From assembly GCA_019095985.1 (NCBI GenBank), contig CM032669.1, positions 4,775,998-4,839,997 on the forward strand: a DNA stretch of 64,000 nt, written 5' to 3'. A model generated the notes under the pieces. It did no database searches, was not told the DNA's origin, and saw nothing but the letters and a program-made list of their open reading frames with translations. Position numbers and translations under genes: made by a program. Below, piece by piece: positions 34,752 through 45,539 of the stretch. Each line of letters starts with the position of its first letter. Within the stretch, counting starts at the first letter, position 1. This DNA comes from Streblospio benedicti. Lineage: Eukaryota; Annelida; Polychaeta; Spionida; Spionidae.

Positions 34752-35652
34752 TAAGGGCCGAGTCATTATTTAAGATGTGGGAGGGTCGGAAGTTTTTTTA
34801 GACATCAGTGTTTCTAACTTCTGACCCCCCCACGGGTTTGCAAATCAAACATATGACCCCCCCATGGGTTCACAAATCAAACATATGACCCCCCCACAGG
34901 TTCGCAAATCAAACATATGACCCCCCACGTCGAAATATATGCCTGAAATATGAACTTCCGACTCCCCCATTTTAGTATATATAACTTACCTAGCATATGA
35001 CACCCACATTTTCACATGCCCTGTGTATGCATTAGTATAGCATTGTACTGTCATATCCGCTGTACAAATTTGCAAAAAATATTTAGCTACCGGTATATGA
35101 ATGAAACTATGAATGAATGAAACTAGTTCTTTCCCCAGTTTGTTAAATGCAATACTAGTAAACAAAATGCAATACAAACTGTATACATTAACTTGTCATG
35201 ATATGAAAGGGCTGGTGATATTCAATTGAATTTAGAGAAAGCGATTTAATCTTTAATCTGTTGTTTGTTGAGTGTTGACATATAAAACTAAGTACAAAAT
35301 TACAAGATAATTTATGCAACCAAATGATTGATAACATACCAAAAATTAGATCAGGACATTCTACCAACATTTATTAAGAAATATAAACGCTTGCCACGGC
35401 CCTTTTCAGTAAATTTACAAAATTTGAACATTTCACCCCCCAGTAAAATTTAAAGAATCAGAATATTTGACCCCCCCATATTCTTCCATTTTAAACATCT
35501 GACCCCCCCACAACTTCCATTTTGAAACTTCTGACCCCCCCACAACATTCAAATTCAAACTTCTGACCCCCCCCACAACATTCAAATTCAAACATCTGAC
35601 CCCCCCAGTTTTTTTCCGACCCCCCACGGCTTAAATAATGACTCGGCCCTAA
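34752..35652. mobile_element. PIF/Harbinger-like MITE, 895 bp, TAA target duplication
   Basis: Element 34755-35649 has ends GGGCCGAGTCATTATTTAAG and the inverse CTTAAATAATGACTCGGCCC, so the TIRs are about 35 bp. TAA flanks it at 34752-34754 and 35650-35652. Next to each end are arrays of C7-type motifs. On the left, CATATGACCCCCCCA with GGTTCGCAAATCAAA recurs three to four times. On the right, TCTGACCCCCCCACAACATT recurs five times. 3-bp TWA duplications and GG-starting TIRs are Harbinger traits. No transposase is present. Confidence 0.8.
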
Positions 35653-38523
35653 TGAGATGCCTTTCTCTCCGTGTCTGAATATTTTTGTTTTTAAACAGAA
35701 AACACCAATCAGAATAAACATACATGCGTAGAAATTATGCAGATCACTACACAAAATCCCATAAAACATTTATTGAAACAAAAACTAACCTATTCAAATG
35801 TTTTATTTATTTTAGTATATTGTGGAGCCCATCACAGTTTTTAATCCACTTTATTATTTTTTGTTCTTTGATTCAAGATTTTTAGTCATAATAAGCTTTT
35901 CACTGTACTAGAAATACAGAAACTCATTTGTATCTTCTTTGCTTTCTTTTCGTTGATGTATTTACGTGCTTAATAATCATGTTTAGTGAATAGTGAATTG
36001 AGCTAGGTGCTAAATACGAAGGGGTTTTTGTGTCCAAATATTCATAAATATAGGATGGAAGGAAATTGCAAGACTATATTTATAGATCATTGTTTGTATA
36101 AAAGCATCTTTTTTTGTATAAATACCATAGCAAACTTTTCTATAGATAGGTATTAGGTTATTTAAACAGCAGATATTTATATTCAAGTTAAAATGTAAGG
36201 AACAAATGTCAAATGAAGATTCTATGATAGTGGTTAACATTTGCATGTGGCTAATTGCTATTGAATGTCACTTTGATTTGTGTTACTTTTATTATAATTC
36301 AGAAAAATGTCAAGTTATTTTATTAAAAGGGTAGAGTTAATTTAGTTTATTTGTTAATTCCATACATCTCATGCAACATTAAAAAATGTTAATTTTTGTC
36401 GTCGCCCAGCTGTAAATCGACCTACAACACTTTAAATATATAGAAATGTTAACACATGATCAAAACACATGAAATATATATATATTTATATGAATAACAC
36501 TGTACGATGTACCTTTTAAAATAACTTGTTTCTGACAAATGATCCTTTTCAGTTAAACTACCGTCATCTCATTTAAATGTGATATCAAAACCTCTTAAGA
36601 TCATCATATTGTCCACATTCTAGTAAAAAATTAATTTCATTTTCAATCTTTCTGCGACTCCACTTCAAGGGCTAAACAGCCACTTCTAAGTAGATGCTAT
36701 CTTTAATGTGAAGGTTATATATGTTTCCCAGTGAAGGTTAATTGTGGACATGTGTCCATTTAGTATTTTGCTCCATAATATCACTCAATATTATTATATA
36801 CAGCATAAAAGGGTATTTCACTTGAAGTATTTTGTTATGGAATTTTATTTACAATTGGATTTGTTCTACTCGACCTTGGACAGTTAGGTATAAAATTTGA
36901 GTCATCAGAAATTTCAAGATATCATAGTTATATAGTATCTGTATATTACATAAAATAACATGAAGGGAAGTGAGTTTTCCATACAGTGACCGTGTCAAGT
37001 CACTGGGTTCCTATTCTTCCTTATCTGTTCATATATCTGTGAAAATATTGAATTTTATTGAAAGTATTAACATAAACATACCAATATTGCATTTTCATTT
37101 TTGTAACATGTGTAAATGTTAAGACTTGTGTATTATGCTTTTACACCTGGTGTAATATTCTGTTTTGTTGAGTACAAATTTAAGATTTTGTAATGATTTT
37201 ATAGTGGATGCATTTGTCAATGTATGTTTTAGTAATTTGAAATAAAAAATATATGAAATGAAATCAATCTGTTAATACAAATTCACATTTCAATGTCTAT
37301 AATGTTTAATAATGTGATTGTATTCAATATTAGTGGAGACCACTGAAATAGTAGGTGTTAAGTACTGAATATACTGGACAACAAGACTTGTACGCCTTTT
37401 TGTCAAATTTAGTGTCTGATATAGAGAGGCTTGGTTCATTTTTCGAAGGTGAGAATTCATTCCCCACTGTATTGATGCATCATTTTTAATGGGTTTTGGA
37501 CCAGTTGCATTGTGACAAGCTCTTCCCCTTCTGAATAAAACCTGGATTTGCAGCTTACATTTTCATGGCAATGCAATTAACATATTGAGAGAAGCTATGT
37601 TAAAGTAACAATTGACATATAAAGCTTAGAAATGGAACATGAAACTTGGAGAGGTATTCATTTGATTCTAATTTTGTCCATTGACAGGCCAATAATGATG
37701 CTACGTCAATATATTTAGATTCCTCAGTTGTCAGAGAATAAATGAGGATAATTTGATTATCAGTACAATAGGCTCAAATGAATACAAATAAAGTCTGCAA
37801 CAAATATTTAAAAAGCAGCAAACAATCACTGCTTCACGGCTGATTTATTTGGGCTGTGTTAGTGCAGTGAGGCTCAACCTGCCTATGATACCAACCAGCT
37901 GGTGTCAAAATCGCTCACATTTCAAGTGTTTCATTGCATTTAGGCTGAGTAGAATTTCTTCTAACCAAAGTGATACTGGCAACGTGCTAACACCACCAGA
38001 CTAGTGCCTACTTTCTTGAAAAGACTCATTAACATATATCCTTAAATATAGACTACATATTGTCTGGTTACGTCTGATATGAGTTTTATGTGTTTATCAA
38101 ACAAACAAATATTTAATAATTTTTTATTGCATACTTAAGAATAAAAATACATCTTAAAATCTAAGTAAATGCTGCACATTCTTATGTAAATGTTAAAGAC
38201 AATATAAAAATAAATGGTTCACTTTGAATATCCTCTTACACACATGCACACACTAGCTGTCCAGAATTACCTCCTCTAATTGCCATTTTCAATAAAACCT
38301 CACACCACAACACAAATCGATCTCTCAACTCTTCTCCCTAGCACCCCAAATTCCCTCATCCAAAGTTTACAACTGTCATAAGATGAGCGGTGTATTTGTC
38401 CACTTCAGGTGTCCTTCTCACGTGTCCCTTAGGTCAATAGATTGACCTAAATCTGGGTCACTGCAGTCTGTCTTATTGCCCACCTCTAGCTGTCTGCTAG
38501 AGCACCCCCTCTCTCCGTCCTGC
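35653..38523. other. No gene seen
   Basis: Very AT-rich DNA between the MITE and the last exon of DFFA. Several AATAAA-like strings occur (for example near 37240). No coding sequence or repeat family is recognised. The stretch 38240-38520 has higher GC and is probably the DFFA 3' UTR. Confidence 0.4.
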
Positions 38524-41500
38524 TTACTCCAGTCTGGGTCGTTTTGCCCCCTCCCCCGCCCCCGCCTCGGCCGGTCGCACAGACGTCAGCAGCTTGACCA
38601 GCTGCACCGCCTCATCAGCTGCCACCTTCTCATCTGAAACAGGACAATATGCAATGCATATCATTAAGAAGAATTCTTCTAGCTTCTGGATTCGTCATAC
38701 CGGATAACTAACATTGTGTTAGTGACACAGAAATTGTCATGTTTACCTCGCACTTGCGACGTTTCGTGGACTCACGTCCAAGTGCGAGGTAAACATGACA
38801 GTTTCTGTGGCACTAACACAATGTTAGTTATCCAGTAAGAACATCCAATGCAATCTCACTTATGAAATGACCGACATACAATGTATTACATGGCTTGTGC
38901 TCTGACCTGTAAAACCCCTTTCAGTGTCATATTTACTTCCGATTAGATATGGAATTGTCATAGAAATCTTAATGTATTCATTAGACAATTGGCCATGGGT
39001 GGAAAAACTGAACACCCATTTACAAAAAGTTAAGCACTGGTGTAATGTCGGGCTGAAAGATGTCCTTTTATTATAAGGGTAATGGTCTGTAACGCTCACT
39101 CGAGCAGGCTAAGACACCACAGGTGCATAAGTGCATAGATATTGTTATCTCCACACTAAAAATGACAATTGCCTTTTTATCTCTCCACTTCAACAGATTT
39201 TTTAAAACTTTATGGTGTTCACTGTTCGTGCACCTCATGATAGGCAGACTGCCAATTCGAATGTTCCAGGCCCGTAACTAGGCGACTGCCTCCTTGCTTT
39301 TTTGGATGCCTCCTCTGCCTCCTTGCTTTTAAATTTCGCCTCCTCGCTTTTTTTGCTAAATTTGGTTAAAATATTAGCATGTCATAGGATATGATGAAAG
39401 ACACTCGAGGAAAGACGTCTATATTATATATGATTTATGAGAAAGACAAAGACATAGTTTGACAAGAATTGTGTTAACCGAAATCTTTTGGTATTTACAT
39501 GTTCTATATGCTTGGTCATGTACTGACCAAGCGCCAAATAATGATGTTTGATTTATCAAATTATATATATATACAAAACAGCAACAGATGGTATTATTAT
39601 TTGCTCACAAAAGTATATTTCTTTTTTTTTAGCTATTAGTCTGTTGAAATTATAATCTAATCATGTATAAGAAATGAACTTAAAATAGCACTGAAAATTT
39701 ACTAAATAAACTTAAATAAATGCAGAGTTGATTATGTTGTAAAGGAAAAATATCCCATTTGAGAAAAAAAAATAGATTTCATACATAATGCACCCCACAT
39801 TATTTGAAGTTGTAACTTTGAGTAACATGTTTTAAATATCATCAAAACTCTACTTAATAGGTATGTAGTTTCCCGTCCTGATAACGTCAATTGGGTTGCA
39901 TATCCAGGTGATTTGAATGATCCCATGACATTTTGATTACCATCTATTTTGTTAGACACATTATATACCGGTACATACTAAAGTCACTGTCACAGAAAAA
40001 AACGGATGAAACAAGCATGTAAGACGGATAGATACGCCGCCCATCAGTGTATCGTCCGTTTCTGTATGGCGAATTACGTGGAGTGATGTTATGGGTCGAG
40101 ATGTCCGCCCTAATCCTTTTGGAATGTTCAAAAGTATTTGCGCGGATGGATTTTCATATTGTACGTGGACTGTACACAATATTACCGTAAAACGTCCGTG
40201 CAATACGCTATTTATCCGTTGTTCATCTGTGCTGGTTTTTTCAGTACTTAGCAACCAAAATGTCATGTTTACGTGGGTGTACGTGGAGTGTCCGTGGACA
40301 ATCCGTGTATCATCTGTATTTTGTAAGTGTTTTGTGCGTGTATCATTCATGTTAAATCTGCTTAATTTTCACGTAAAGACGAACAGTTTTTGTAATTCTT
40401 TTTTCCACGGAGCCCGCATATAAGAAAACGTCAAAACATTTGTACGTCCTACATACGTGTTTCATCCGTTTTTCTATGTGACAGTGACTTAAAGAGATAT
40501 GCACAATTGACTTCCAAGGTATATAATAAATTTATGTCATGTAAATGGTACTTGCTACGTCAGTTGAATATATACATTTTCAGCTATTTGTATCATTCCA
40601 TTTCTTCGTAATTAAACATTTTTTAACTCTGGGAAGATGTTTTGTACCCACACATTGGCGATGTCAATATTATTATTCTATCAGCCTTAATAAACATTGC
40701 GTACACGCAAATTTCGGCTTGCGGCGCACGAGTGATAAAGGCTACAGTCCTGTTTTTAGTACGGAATCTTCCAATGTCAATCTACTTGTGTTTCGCTCTG
40801 TTTTCATTTATTTATATTTTTCTATCAAACGTGTGTTTATGATTGGAAGTTATTAGGTACAACATGGCAAGTATATAGAAAAATAAAATTATTGAAGTGA
40901 AATTGTCTGAGGAGGTGGTTGCTGTTCATGTCCCTTTAACAATACACATACATACTAAAATGCCCACAAGACTGTCAATAAAATATCTGCCTTGTTTATA
41001 AAGATGTCAATGGCTGAAGGCTTCCGAGAATACAAAGCGACCAGCGTAAATCACAGTGCGCTGGACGAGTTCTTTGAAACGTCAACCGTCAAAACAATAA
41101 TGTACACCGCATTTCTCTGAACATCCCAGCACTGATCACGTATGCACTGCAGATGGGAAAACCACAACCATATAACAGTTCATGAGAAATATTTAGGGGT
41201 GGACCATTACTTAGATTGGGGGGGGGGGTGCGAGTAAAATATGGAAAAAAATTGTTTGTTCACCGCACCCATGGGGAAAAAATTGTTTGTTCTCATTTAG
41301 AAAGCGAAAAAAAATGTTTGTTTCATTTGTAAAGAAAAAAAATTGTTTGCACAAATGTCGATTTTTACGCGTTTATGGCATTCATTTTTACTTACAGTAT
41401 GTTTATTGATGGCAGTGATGCTAATGTATTTCTTCTGTATTCTGTATTTCAAACATTAAAACAGATATTCTGAATATGCCATATACTTTATTATCTACTT

Positions 41501-44500
41501 GCTTAAAGCAAAGGCAAATTTTCACACTGAAATGATATACATTGTACATATTATACCAGGAATGAAGAAGTTCCTTCAAATTTTTTTGAATGTCAGTGAC
41601 ATCTTCTTTGTACTGCGAACAGGTCTCTCAATTTGATTATCAATATACAATTGAGTCAAAAACTTTATTTTTACATTTATCGCTTAAACATTCAATATGT
41701 TACCAACAGTTTTTAGCATCCATAATGTATTCATAATTACATGAAGCGTTCTTTGCATGCAATTAGCATATTCTGTATCCATGTGCTTTTATCTGAAAAA
41801 TGCTACTTTTTGGACCTTTGGCGATGGAAAAAGTTCTCATTTATACGCCCAGGGGTGTATATTCAAATATCAAGCCCATCAGATCTTCAGAGTATTACTT
41901 ATGAGCTGTGGATTACCAAATATAAGAGAGGTTCACTTGTCACAGTGACGCATCTAGGCCACGTATTTGCATATTTTACCATTTTTTTTTTCACATAGGC
42001 AAACACATTGTGTGTAAATTTGGAGAAAATCGAATGAAAAATAACCCAGCCATGGTTTATACTTACAAATTTTGATGGACCCCAGGGGCATGATTCAACT
42101 ATGAAATGATGATCATTTAGACAAATACACCATGTATCAATTTGATGAAAATTGAAAAAAAAAAAAAAAATGATCCAGCTATGGTTTATACTAAAAATTT
42201 TGATGGACCCTTGGGGTGGGGTCAATATTCCGCCATGGGGCATGATTCAACCATGGAATGACAATCTATTAGGCATACAAGTTGTGTTTAAGAATGATGA
42301 AAATTGAATAAAAAACAAAGAAACTATTGTGTAAATATTAATTGCGGACTTACAGCCGAACAAATTGACTGCCAAAAGGTGATCTGACAGGTGAGGTAAA
42401 AAATGTATATGGTTCTTTAAAGATTCACATGTGAATAGCGTTAATTTATTTCGATTCATTTTCAACATTGACATATAAATATTAGTAGTATTTTCAATAC
42501 ATTCCATGCTGTTTTAATACACTAGTAATAAATACTAATTAATTAAAATTTGAGAAGTCGTCAATTTTGTATGCTAAAAAAAATGATGATATTAAAGTAC
42601 CCATTGAAAAAAAAGTTTGCCTACGTCATTGTGTGGAAAAAAAATGTTTGCATGATATGGCCATGTGAAAAAAATTGTTTGTTTGAAAAAAATTTACTCG
42701 CCCCCCCAACTAAGTAATGGTCCGCCTCTTAAAGGATGGAAAGCATAAAAAAGCTGATGCAATGTTTGAGAACTGATTACAAGATCATACATTAGAATCA
42801 AAACCACCCACAGGACCAATCACAAGTGGTCTCAATAGAGAAGTGGTATCTTCATGGAGGTTTATGTGGTCACTTTATGAAGGTTTCAGACCACATATAA
42901 TGGTCTTACTATAAGTTAAATAAACTATTTATATGGTGCACAGCACTGTGTCTCATTTCATTCTATCACAATGTCTTTGTTGCTGTTCTAGTTTCAAATG
43001 CTTTCTAAACATATAATAACATTATTTTTGTAATTTTGCAATTTATTTTATTAATTTGGAAAATATTTTTGATTCTCAAGAATCCTTTTCAATCATAAAC
43101 TAAAAACCAAATGACATAGTAATAATCTACAGGTAATAAAGTACATTCAACAATACACTATTATAGGGATTACATGTAATATGTGGTTAAGGGTTAGGAA
43201 TATTGCTACTGTAATTGATTGTTTATTATTATCCTGCCTATTGCTGGTTGGAAATGGTCAAGTCTGGAGTTCATTTGTATGTCTGATTCCATGTTTATTA
43301 TTTTCACTCCTTCTGCCACTTGTCTCTCTAAGGGTTTTTTATAGCTCTGAACAACATTGACGGTAAACTCTCCTGGTTGGTTGGGGTGGTGTTCAATTAG
43401 ATGTTTTGAAAATGCATTGTGGCTATTTTGCAATGGTTGCTTTATTTGTTGGATTGATTTTAATTGCTGTCTGCCTCTGAAGTATGTGCTGTGACTGGTT
43501 TCACCTATGTACATACTGGAAACGCTGTTCCTACTGCATATGCAGCATTGTCCCATTGGGACTTCACTTAAAATCAATCCAACAACCATTGCAAAATAGC
43601 CACAATGCATTTTCAAAACATCTAATTGAACACCACCCCAACCAACCAGGAGAGTTTACCGTCAATGTTGTTCAGAGCTATAAAAAACCCTTAGAGAGAC
43701 AAGTGGCAGAAGGAGTGAAAATAATAAACATGGAATCAGACATACAAATGAACTCCAGACTTGACCATTTCCAACCAGCAATAGGCAGGATAATAATAAA
43801 CAATCAATTACAGTAGCAATATTCCTAACCCTTAACCACATATTACATGTAATCCCTATAATAGTGTATTGTTGAATGTACTTTATTACCTGTAGATTAT
43901 TACTATGTCATTTGGTTTTTAGTTTATGATTGAAAAGGATTCTTGAGAATCGAAAATATTTTCCAAATTAATAAAATAAATTGCAAAATTACAAAAATAA
44001 TGTTATTATGTGTTTAGAAAGCATTTGAAACTAGAACAGCAACAAAGACATTGTGATAGAATGAAATGGTCTTACTATAGAGGTGGGCTTAATTGGAGGT
44101 TCTACTGTACCATAAGTAGAACCTCTCAAGACCACCCATGGGACTAGACAAATGGTCTCAATGAAGAGGTGGTCTCTTTATGGAGATACATTGTGAGTCT
44201 CTAGAATCTCTCTAGGGAGCTTTGAGATCATGAGAATGGTCTTATCATAACAGTGGTCTCAATAGAGATCTCAAGGTGGTCTTAACTGGAGGTCCTACTG
44301 TATGTGTTTACCGGTGAAAATGTGATGATCTTCGCCGTGTCTGAGCGTAGAATGTTGGCGAGTTGAGCCAGCGTGGTGTCTGGGTCGGCGTGAGCAGGAT
44401 CCATGGAGTCAGGACAGTTGTGGACGGTGACAAAGTCCACCTCATCCTGGTCGCCTGCAAGTTACAAACCATTGTCATCTTCCACATCAATGTTTATGAC

Positions 44501-45539
44501 ATCTTTTTAAGAAAATGGGGTCCAATCCCCTACGCCCCCTGGATCTGCCTGTGAGCTCTGCCTATTTCAAGAACATATATAAGTTCCAACGAATAGCGTA
44601 CAGCTGCTACGGGTGCGTCCACTGTTTTATCATACCTTGTTCATTACGATGTGTTCTACTTTTACTGCTTCTGGCCGGGGAAAGTCCATTTCAAGGTGAG
44701 GATTAGGTGGAAAACTGCTACTCGTCAGCAGGACAAGTAACCCTCAAATATCTACTTGTCCTGCAAAAAAATCTACTCGTCCTATTTGCACAAAGCTCTA
44801 TATTTGTATGCCAAATTGACCAGAATTGCTACTCGACAAAACGACAAGTTGCTAAACCATTCTACTCGTCCTCCACAAGTTTTTACTAGTCAATACGAGC
44901 AGACGAGTGGCGAATCCTCACCCTGTATTTGTGTCCAGTTGTGGGAATACGAATATATCTTGACCCACCTTCTCTCCTGGCGACTTGCCGATAGACGACT
45001 CCAACCTACCTTCGGTGTCTGCTGCTGGGTCAGTCCACTTCTCTCCGGCTTGCAGGAGCAGGAACGTGGTGTCCTGCTCTAGAAGCAGCCAGTACTCCTC
45101 ATCATCCACGATCGTGCCATCCTCCTCCAGCACCACCGTCACCGTGCCATCGAGGTCCAACTTCTCACAACCTGGAGATCAACGATTCCATTGGGTTGAA
45201 ATTTGATAATGTATGTCACTTATAAATGCGGAAGTCTGGCGTAAATTTTAATATGCAGTTTACAGTTCTCTAGTGTAAACTTTTTCTAACAAACTGCAAA
45301 ATTCAACTTAAAACAACATTGTTTTATAGCAAAATTCAATAGCCGCAAAATACCTTAGGTTTACAGTAAATAATTTCTCATCCTTTTGAAAACACAAGTT
45401 GCCACAAGCAAGGGACAATGATTGAGGGACTAGAGTCCATACCTTTTCTTGTCATATCTTTGAGGCTCTTTGCAGCGATTGCTTTTTTCACCTTTCTATT
45501 GGCATTCCAGACTTTGCATCTTTTAACCCCTGAATCCAT
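38524..45539 (-). CDS. DFFA: DFFA-like (ICAD/DFF45), inhibitor and chaperone of caspase-activated DNase
   Basis: Exons on the minus strand: E1 45539-45443 (MDSGVKRCKVWNANRK...DMTRKG), E2 45171-45010 (CEKLDLDGTVTVVLEEDGTI; DDEEYWLLLEQDTTFLLLQ), E3 44454-44312 (DPDTTLAQLANILRSDTAKI), and a last exon 38633-38524 ending GAKRPRLE and TAA. E1, E2 and E3 join in phase across GT-AG introns. E1-E2 form a CIDE-N domain, the interaction module of DFFA, DFFB and CIDE proteins. E3 resembles the linker after the CIDE-N domain in human DFFA and lacks nuclease residues, so DFFA is preferred over DFFB. ICAD holds CAD inactive until caspase cleavage during apoptosis; DxxD-like caspase sites cannot be judged from the parts seen. 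E3 ends in phase 0 while the last exon needs one leading base. At least one exon is therefore missing from my reading between 38640 and 44310, probably the DFF-C domain. Confidence 0.78.
38699..38836. repeat. 58-bp-arm hairpin with hammerhead-like loop
   Basis: The arms 38699-38756 and 38779-38836 are near-perfect inverse copies (ATAACTAACATTGTGTTAGT, then CAAGTGCGAGGTAAACATGA inverted), with three or four mismatches. The 22-nt loop read on the minus strand is GACGTGAGTCCACGAAACGT plus CG, with its own small stem and a CGAAAC box. It lies 66 bp upstream of the last DFFA exon, in its intron. Confidence 0.85.
39268..39360 (+). mobile_element. Single end of a CAGGCCCGTA MITE/hAT-like element
   Basis: CAGGCCCGTAACTAGGCGAC is followed by three copies of TGCCTCCTTGCTTTT-like motifs. 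The start matches the TIR of the MITE at 15684-15869, and the inner array is the same kind of structure. I could not find its other end. Confidence 0.45.
39981..40490. mobile_element. MITE with ~45-bp TIRs, 510 bp
   Basis: AAGTCACTGTCACAGAAAAA at the left is matched by the inverse at 40446-40490. The match continues through CGGATGAAACA and GTATGTAAGACG. The interior is rich in CCGT and TACGTGG words and has no transposase. Flanking target duplication is unclear. It lies in an intron of DFFA. Confidence 0.8.
41193..42731. mobile_element. PIF/Harbinger-like MITE, 1.53 kb, TTA target duplication
   Basis: Element 41196-42728 is flanked by TTA on both sides. Ends are GGGGTGGACCATTACTTAG and the inverse CTAAGTAATGGTCCGCCTC, followed by a G8-10 run and GCGAGTAAA. 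Inside each end are several copies of GAAAAAAATTGTTTGTT. The middle (41980-42330) holds two to three 125-bp tandem modules (CCAGCCATGGTTTATACT; AAATTTTGATGGACCC; GGGGCATGATTCAACC). The TIR resembles that of 34755-35649. No transposase is seen. Confidence 0.82.
42770..42913 (+). repeat. 'AGAACCTCTC...GACCACC' intron repeat, left part
   Basis: Contains AAAACCACCCACAGGACCAA, AGTGGTCTCAATAGAGAAGT and ATAATGGTCTTACTATA. It continues after the palindromic insertion at 44065-44300, which has GAGGTTCTACTGTACCATAA, GTAGAACCTCTC and GGTCTCAATAGAGATC. Related copies lie at 49130-49255 and 51205-51365. It is a dispersed repeat of about 200-300 bp that I cannot assign to a class. Confidence 0.6.
42899..44079. 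mobile_element. Palindromic Penelope-like (GIY-YIG) insertion, ~1.1 kb
   Basis: Arms 42954-43463 and 43568-44068 are inverse copies of about 500 bp, nearly identical apart from one 9-nt indel and a few changes. Both encode the same C-terminal segment: KSIQQ..PLQNSHNAFSKHL, FTVNVVQSYKKPLERQVAEG, VKIINMESDIQMNSRLDHF. On the minus strand the centre adds CCICSRNSVSSMYIGETSHS upstream, so that copy is longer. The YIGETSRS...R..QVAEG pattern is that of the GIY-YIG endonuclease region of Penelope-like elements. Each arm carries TTGAAAAGGATTCTTGAGAA-TC-GAAA (43930-43955), a hammerhead-like core. The 15-bp string AATGGTCTTACTATA flanks the whole at 42899-42913 and 44065-44079, consistent with a target duplication. 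It lies in a DFFA intron. Confidence 0.8.
44514..44553. mobile_element. Single TIR end of the GGCAGATCCAGG MITE family
   Basis: TACGCCCCCTGGATCTGCCT matches the right end of the MITE at 48643-48806 (ACCCCCCTGGATCTGCCT). No left end is found nearby. It lies in the DFFA intron between E3 and E2. Confidence 0.5.
44695..44922. mobile_element. MITE-like element with internal CTACTCGTCCT array
   Basis: The ends are GGTGAGGATTAGG and the inverse GCGAATCCTCACC. Between them CTACTCGTC / CTACTTGTCCTGC / TCTACTCGTCCT recur in both orientations, about six times in 228 bp. No coding sequence. Target duplication unclear. It lies in the DFFA intron between E3 and E2. Confidence 0.65.

Noticed and set aside
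35433-35769. Repetitive open frames with GGVRSLNLNVVG repeats as a repeat protein
   Set aside because: They are translation of the GACCCCCCC array inside the MITE at 34755-35649.
43206-43816. Two opposing open frames with the same protein sequence as a duplicated gene pair
   Set aside because: They are the two arms of the palindromic Penelope-like insertion.
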